A stretch of DNA of 8,781 nucleotides from positions 1-8,781 of the forward strand of contig JAJYZL010000019.1 of the NCBI GenBank assembly GCA_021799965.1, given 5' to 3'. Positions 5,785-8,781 of the stretch are shown piece by piece. The notes below the pieces were generated by a model. The model had not been told where the DNA came from, ran no database searches, and saw only the letters and a program-made list of their open reading frames with translations. Origin of the DNA: a bacterium. GTDB taxonomy: Bacteria > Patescibacteriota > Minisyncoccia > UBA6257 > 02-FULL-45-10c. Position 1 is the stretch's first letter. Each line of letters begins with the position of its first letter. Position numbers and translations under genes: made by a program.

Positions 5785-7122
5785 CTAGTTATTGGTAAAT
5801 AAAAATTTTATTGTTCTCAGTAAGATGCTGAAATCCAAAAACGGCGAATTGTTTTTAATATAGTAAATATCAAACTGCGTTTTTTCATAAGCTTCTTTTA
5901 CGGTGGCGCCATAGCGGAAGTTTATCTGCGCCCAACCGGTGATTCCCGGTTTGGTCAGGTGTCTGAGTTCGTAATAGGGAATCTCTTTTTTGAGGGAAAC
6001 TACGAATTCCGGACGTTCTGGTCTGGGGCCGATAAAAGACAGATCGCCTTTAAGGATATTGAATAGCTGCGGCAGCTCATCTACGTGAGTGGCTCTTAAA
6101 AAGTGCCCGATATTGGTGGCGCGGCTGTCGTTGAAATAATTTGCCCACTGCGGACCATTTTTTTCGGCATCGTTTTTCATTGTGCGGAATTTATATATTG
6201 TGAACTCAACGCCATTTTTCCCAACCCTTTTTTGCTTAAATATCGCGGGTCCGTCGGAAGTTAGTTTTACCGCGACCGCAATTATTAAGAGAAGGGGAGA
6301 GAGTATTATTAGCATCAAAAAAGCCGCCAAATATTCAAAGGGTGTTATCAGAAATTCATAGGTTTTGTGTTTTTGAGTGATATTTTCCAGAAACCACACC
6401 TCTTCCAGTTCTGCCAGGGGAACTTTTTTAAAAATGAGCTCGTAAAGCTCGGCCAGATCCACAACGTCTATGCCGGCCAGAAGAGTTTTGTAAATCAAGC
6501 TTGCGGATTTAAAATCTTTTTTGATATGAGCTGGTAAAACTATGGTATTGATATTGTTGGCTATGATTATTTCAAAAAGATGTTCAAATTCTTTATCTTT
6601 CAGGCCATCTTTCATCCAAAATTTTATTTCATATCCTAGCTGAGTATTTATTTTGAGATAATCCGAAATTTCTTGGGATACCAGATTGTTGCCAACCAAA
6701 AGTATTCTGGTGCCGGCTTCGCTTTTTCCGATTACTGTGTTTGCAATGCGCCTGTAAAAATAGCCCAGCAGTCCGAATATTATCAGGAAGATAAAAAGAT
6801 TTGTTTTTGGCGCCACGTTCATGTTTGCGTTCAGATAGAAAAAAGCTATGGAAATAGCCGCATTCAAGGACAGCGAATACCAGAATTTTTTTGTAAATTC
6901 CAGATTATTTTTAAGTGACCTAAGATCATATAGGCCGGCGATATAAAATACAAAAAGCCATATTGTTAAAATCAGCGAAAAGGGGACGATGTGAAAATTA
7001 AATAGTTGAGCGTAAAAGCCAGAACTGTATCTTAGCCACAGAGTTAAAATAAGAGAAACATAAAATATGGCTATGTCGCCTATAAATATTGCTATTTGTT
7101 TTGTTTTAAAATAATAATCCAT
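5785..7122 (-). CDS. Polyprenyl-phosphate sugar-1-phosphate transferase (WbaP/WcaJ type)
   Basis: Initiating glycosyltransferase that transfers a sugar phosphate from a nucleotide sugar to undecaprenyl phosphate, the first step of exopolysaccharide or O-antigen-like repeat synthesis. Order: N-terminal membrane helices (about 8-30, 46-66, 82-98, 107-124), a CoA-binding-like Rossmann-type region (about 137-235, starting RILLVGNN), another membrane or re-entrant segment (261-288), then the bacterial sugar transferase domain. Motifs in that domain are KRVGKNG (298-304), IYKFRTM (309-315), DELPQLFNILKGD (348-360), FIGPRPERPEF (363-373) and KPGITGWAQINFRYGA (391-406). The length of 445 residues is normal. 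It heads the operon with the flippase. A moderate purine stretch (AAGAAGAG) lies upstream of ATG 7122. The sugar is unknown. Stop TAG. Confidence 0.93.
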   Translation of the reverse strand: MDYYFKTKQIAIFIGDIAIFYVSLILTLWLRYSSGFYAQLFNFHIVPFSLILTIWLFVFYIAGLYDLRSLKNNLEFTKKFWYSLSLNAAISIAFFYLNANMNVAPKTNLFIFLIIFGLLGYFYRRIANTVIGKSEAGTRILLVGNNLVSQEISDYLKINTQLGYEIKFWMKDGLKDKEFEHLFEIIIANNINTIVLPAHIKKDFKSASLIYKTLLAGIDVVDLAELYELIFKKVPLAELEEVWFLENITQKHKTYEFLITPFEYLAAFLMLIILSPLLLIIAVAVKLTSDGPAIFKQKRVGKNGVEFTIYKFRTMKNDAEKNGPQWANYFNDSRATNIGHFLRATHVDELPQLFNILKGDLSFIGPRPERPEFVVSLKKEIPYYELRHLTKPGITGWAQINFRYGATVKEAYEKTQFDIYYIKNNSPFLDFSILLRTIKFLFTNN

Positions 7123-7128
7123 ATCTCG

Positions 7129-7156
7129 TTGCTCTTCTTCTTATCTAGTATATAAT
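7129..7156 (+). promoter_or_regulatory. Possible promoter of the redox operon, in the divergent intergenic region
   Basis: A perfect TATAAT (7151-7156) follows a poor TTGCTC (7129-7134) by 16 bases; this would give a leader of about 60 bases to ATG 7224. A second candidate, TATATA/TATAAA at 7212-7219, would make a leaderless or nearly leaderless transcript. The divergent sugar transferase promoter must lie in the same 101-bp gap but could not be pinned down. Confidence 0.35.
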
Positions 7157-7223
7157 ATATAACAAGTTGAAAAATAAAAATATTCTAAGTCGTTTTTAAA
7201 AAAATAATTAATATATAAAAAAT

Positions 7224-8078
7224 ATGGATAAAAATAATGACGGTAAGATCAAAGAAATTCTGAATAACGAAAAAGAGATTTTGACTGAAGTTAAAGAAGA
7301 GAAAAAAGTTTCTTTAAATAATTCGGGAATGGGTAATTATATTTTGTCTGGGTCAATTTTGATTGCGGCATTATTAATTGCCGGTGCAGTTGTCTACAGC
7401 AACGGCGCCAAGGTTTCTCCAACTGCTAATGTTGCCGACAATACCGCCAAAGCCGCAAATAACAAGAGCGTTCTTCAAGTTAAGAGTGATGACATTGTTT
7501 TGGGCCAGAGCTCTGCCCCGGTTACGATTGTTCTTTACTCCGATCCTTCTTGTCCATTTTGCGCGGCCGCTGATGGATCCAATGTTGTTGCCGGACAGGA
7601 TAGTACGGGAAAGGATATACATATAATTTCTGATTATTTGCAAAAAAGTGATCCTTCGTGGCAGGCGCCGGTTCCCAATATTATCAGCAATTATGTAAAT
7701 TCCGGAAAAGTTAGGTTGGTATTCAGATATTTCCCGGGTCATGGTTCCGGTGAACAAGCCATGAAAGTGTTATATTGCGCCAACGAACAGGGCAAATTCT
7801 GGCAGCTTAGCGATGCAATATTCCAAAATCAATCAGATGTAGCCGATCTTAATAAGGTTAAAGCTTTGGCTTCTGGAATCGGAGCCGATGTTTCTAAAAT
7901 CAACGATTGTTTGGCATCGGGAAAATATGATTACAAGATAAAACAGGATACAGATTCTGGAACTCAAGCAGGCGTTAACGGTACTCCGGCATTCTTTATA
8001 AACGGTACGCTTTTGTCCGGCGCTCAGCCGTTTAGTCAATTCCAGCAGGCAATTGACGCTTTGTTGCAAAATAAATAA
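7224..8078 (+). CDS. Membrane-anchored DsbA-like thioredoxin-fold protein
   Basis: Thiol-disulfide oxidoreductase of the DsbA/Thioredoxin_4 type, acting outside the cytoplasmic membrane. A charged cytoplasmic N-terminus (1-36) leads to one membrane segment (about 38-59), a low-complexity Ala/Asn/Thr linker (60-85) and the catalytic domain (about 88-284). The active site is CPFC (C110, C113) after IVLYSDPS; the cis-proline loop is GVNGTPAFFING (250-261, P255). A second cysteine pair (C185, C229) is common in this family. The domain start IVLGQSSAPVTIVLYSDPSC is typical. It could oxidise or isomerise surface-protein disulfides, or act as a reductase; direction cannot be told from sequence. It is the first gene of an operon with a glutaredoxin-like gene 8 bases downstream and thioredoxin reductase after that. 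No Shine-Dalgarno. Confidence 0.9.
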   Translation: MDKNNDGKIKEILNNEKEILTEVKEEKKVSLNNSGMGNYILSGSILIAALLIAGAVVYSNGAKVSPTANVADNTAKAANNKSVLQVKSDDIVLGQSSAPVTIVLYSDPSCPFCAAADGSNVVAGQDSTGKDIHIISDYLQKSDPSWQAPVPNIISNYVNSGKVRLVFRYFPGHGSGEQAMKVLYCANEQGKFWQLSDAIFQNQSDVADLNKVKALASGIGADVSKINDCLASGKYDYKIKQDTDSGTQAGVNGTPAFFINGTLLSGAQPFSQFQQAIDALLQNK

Positions 8079-8086
8079 AAAATAAC

Positions 8087-8329
8087 ATGGAAAAGAAAGT
8101 TAAAATATATTCAACTCCAACTTGTTTTTATTGTCAAACAACCAAAGAATTTTTTGCCAAGAACGGCATAAAATATGAAGAGGCGAATGTATCCAGCGAT
8201 CTGAAAGCTCGTGAAGAAATGGTCAGAAAATCCAATCAGCTTGGAGTGCCCGTAATTGAAATAGGGCATGAGATTATAGTTGGTTTTGATAGGGTGGCCT
8301 TGGAGGCCGCGCTTGGTCTGAAAAAGTAA
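8087..8329 (+). CDS. Glutaredoxin-like protein (redoxin), 80 aa
   Basis: Small cytoplasmic thiol-disulfide carrier of the glutaredoxin/NrdH type. The dithiol site is CFYC (C13, C16) after KIYSTPT, and the cis-proline is in GVPVIEIG (53-60), followed by IIVGFD, which matches the usual end of the fold. The length of 80 residues is normal for a single-domain glutaredoxin. Its position directly before thioredoxin reductase suggests that the reductase, not glutathione, recharges it, as with NrdH redoxins; this is inference. A partner such as ribonucleotide reductase is not in the window. It begins 8 bases after the DsbA-like gene and lacks a Shine-Dalgarno, so translation may depend on the operon context. 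Confidence 0.9.
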   Translation: MEKKVKIYSTPTCFYCQTTKEFFAKNGIKYEEANVSSDLKAREEMVRKSNQLGVPVIEIGHEIIVGFDRVALEAALGLKK

Positions 8330-8346
8330 TTTTTAAATATCTATCA

Positions 8347-8781
8347 ATGTACGATCTAATAATTATAGGCGGCGGTCCGGCCGGAGTTTCTGCCGGAATT
8401 TATGCAGCCAGAAAAAAAATAAAATTTCTTTTGATCACGGAAAGTTTTGGTGGTCAATCAGCAGTTGCTTCGGAAATACAGAATTGGATTGGTACGAAAT
8501 CTATTTCCGGTTTTGATCTTGCGAAGAAAATGGAAGATCATCTTATGTCGCAGGAGAGTGTTGAAATAGAAGAGGGTTCTTTTGTTGAAAAAGTTGAGAA
8601 AAAGAACGGAGGGTTCAGAGTTTTGTTGCAAAATGGAAAAGAATTTGAAGCTAAAACTATATTAGTGGTTTCCGGAGGCCGAAGACGCAGATTGGGCATT
8701 CCCAGCGAAAAAGAGTTTGAAAATAAAGGTGTGGCTTACTGTTCTACTTGTGATGCGCCGCTATTTGCCAAAAAAACTGTA
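8347..8781 (+). CDS. trxB: Thioredoxin reductase, N-terminal part (3' end outside window)
   Basis: FAD- and NADPH-dependent reductase that passes electrons to a thioredoxin or redoxin. I translated 145 residues from ATG 8347, 17 bases after the redoxin stop. Visible are the FAD-binding GGGPAG (8-13), FGGQ (34-37), QNWIG (45-49), RLGIPSE (115-121) and the redox-active CSTCD (132-136; family CATCD), followed by the start of the NADPH domain. The usual ATGAxPR before LGIP is replaced by SGGRRRR (109-115), a departure from the common form. Family length is about 310 residues, so a little over half is missing. It completes a probable operon of DsbA-like protein, redoxin and reductase. AhpF-type reductases are a less likely alternative because there is no N-terminal AhpF domain. 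Confidence 0.9.
   Translation, partial: MYDLIIIGGGPAGVSAGIYAARKKIKFLLITESFGGQSAVASEIQNWIGTKSISGFDLAKKMEDHLMSQESVEIEEGSFVEKVEKKNGGFRVLLQNGKEFEAKTILVVSGGRRRRLGIPSEKEFENKGVAYCSTCDAPLFAKKTV

Noticed and set aside
5220..5798. A 192-residue open reading frame on the plus strand inside the flippase gene
   Set aside because: It is antisense to a clear membrane transporter, has no ribosome binding site and no recognisable domain.
7374..7757. A 127-residue minus-strand open frame inside the DsbA-like gene
   Set aside because: It is a shadow of the well-supported plus-strand gene, with no recognisable domain of its own.
1..8781. Alternative genetic code with UGA read as glycine (as in Gracilibacteria/Absconditabacteria)
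   Set aside because: No TGA stop is seen among the gene ends, but all genes are full length with no in-frame TGA, and the very Gly-rich protein uses only GGN codons. The lack of TGA stops fits low-GC preference for TAA.

Overview
The window looks like a piece of an AT-rich Patescibacteria (Candidate Phyla Radiation) genome, probably Parcubacteria-like. The clues are the secreted protein with a 'WTNPTSNPPSG' sequence right after its signal peptide, its phage-fibre-like 'NVGIGTxxP' blocks, mostly SD-less short-leader genes, and compact single-domain proteins. This placement is inference from style, not from a marker gene. All genes read through with the standard bacterial code; the visible stops are TAA and TAG only.

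Layout. 1-444: the C-terminal third of a phosphomannomutase/phosphoglucomutase cut by the window edge. 541-984: a small unrecognised protein with the only canonical Shine-Dalgarno in the window and a strong terminator (991-1023). 1046-1167: a non-coding block of three hairpins. 1176-1748 (minus): a stand-alone DEDDy-type 3'-5' exonuclease-like protein. 1749-2013: an intergenic region bounded by two inverted arrays of a degenerate 8-bp TTAA unit. 2014-3555: a secreted or anchored glycine-rich protein with a phage tail-fibre/adhesin architecture, then a terminator. 3637-4242: a type I signal peptidase. 4337-7122 (minus): a two-gene unit, polyprenyl-phosphate sugar transferase followed by an oligosaccharide flippase. 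7224-8781: a redox operon made of a membrane-anchored DsbA-like thioredoxin-fold protein, a glutaredoxin-like protein and the start of a thioredoxin reductase.

How it fits together. Most of the window concerns the cell surface: sugar-phosphate supply (phosphomannomutase), start of lipid-linked glycan assembly (sugar transferase), its export (flippase), a large surface protein, and a peptidase that could remove its signal peptide. The redox operon could supply NADPH-derived electrons to a small redoxin in the cytoplasm and handle disulfides outside the membrane. No CRISPR array, tRNA, rRNA, transposase or integrase was seen. The most unusual signals are non-coding: the phased inverted 8-bp arrays and the three-hairpin block with a compensated base pair between its two outer hairpins.
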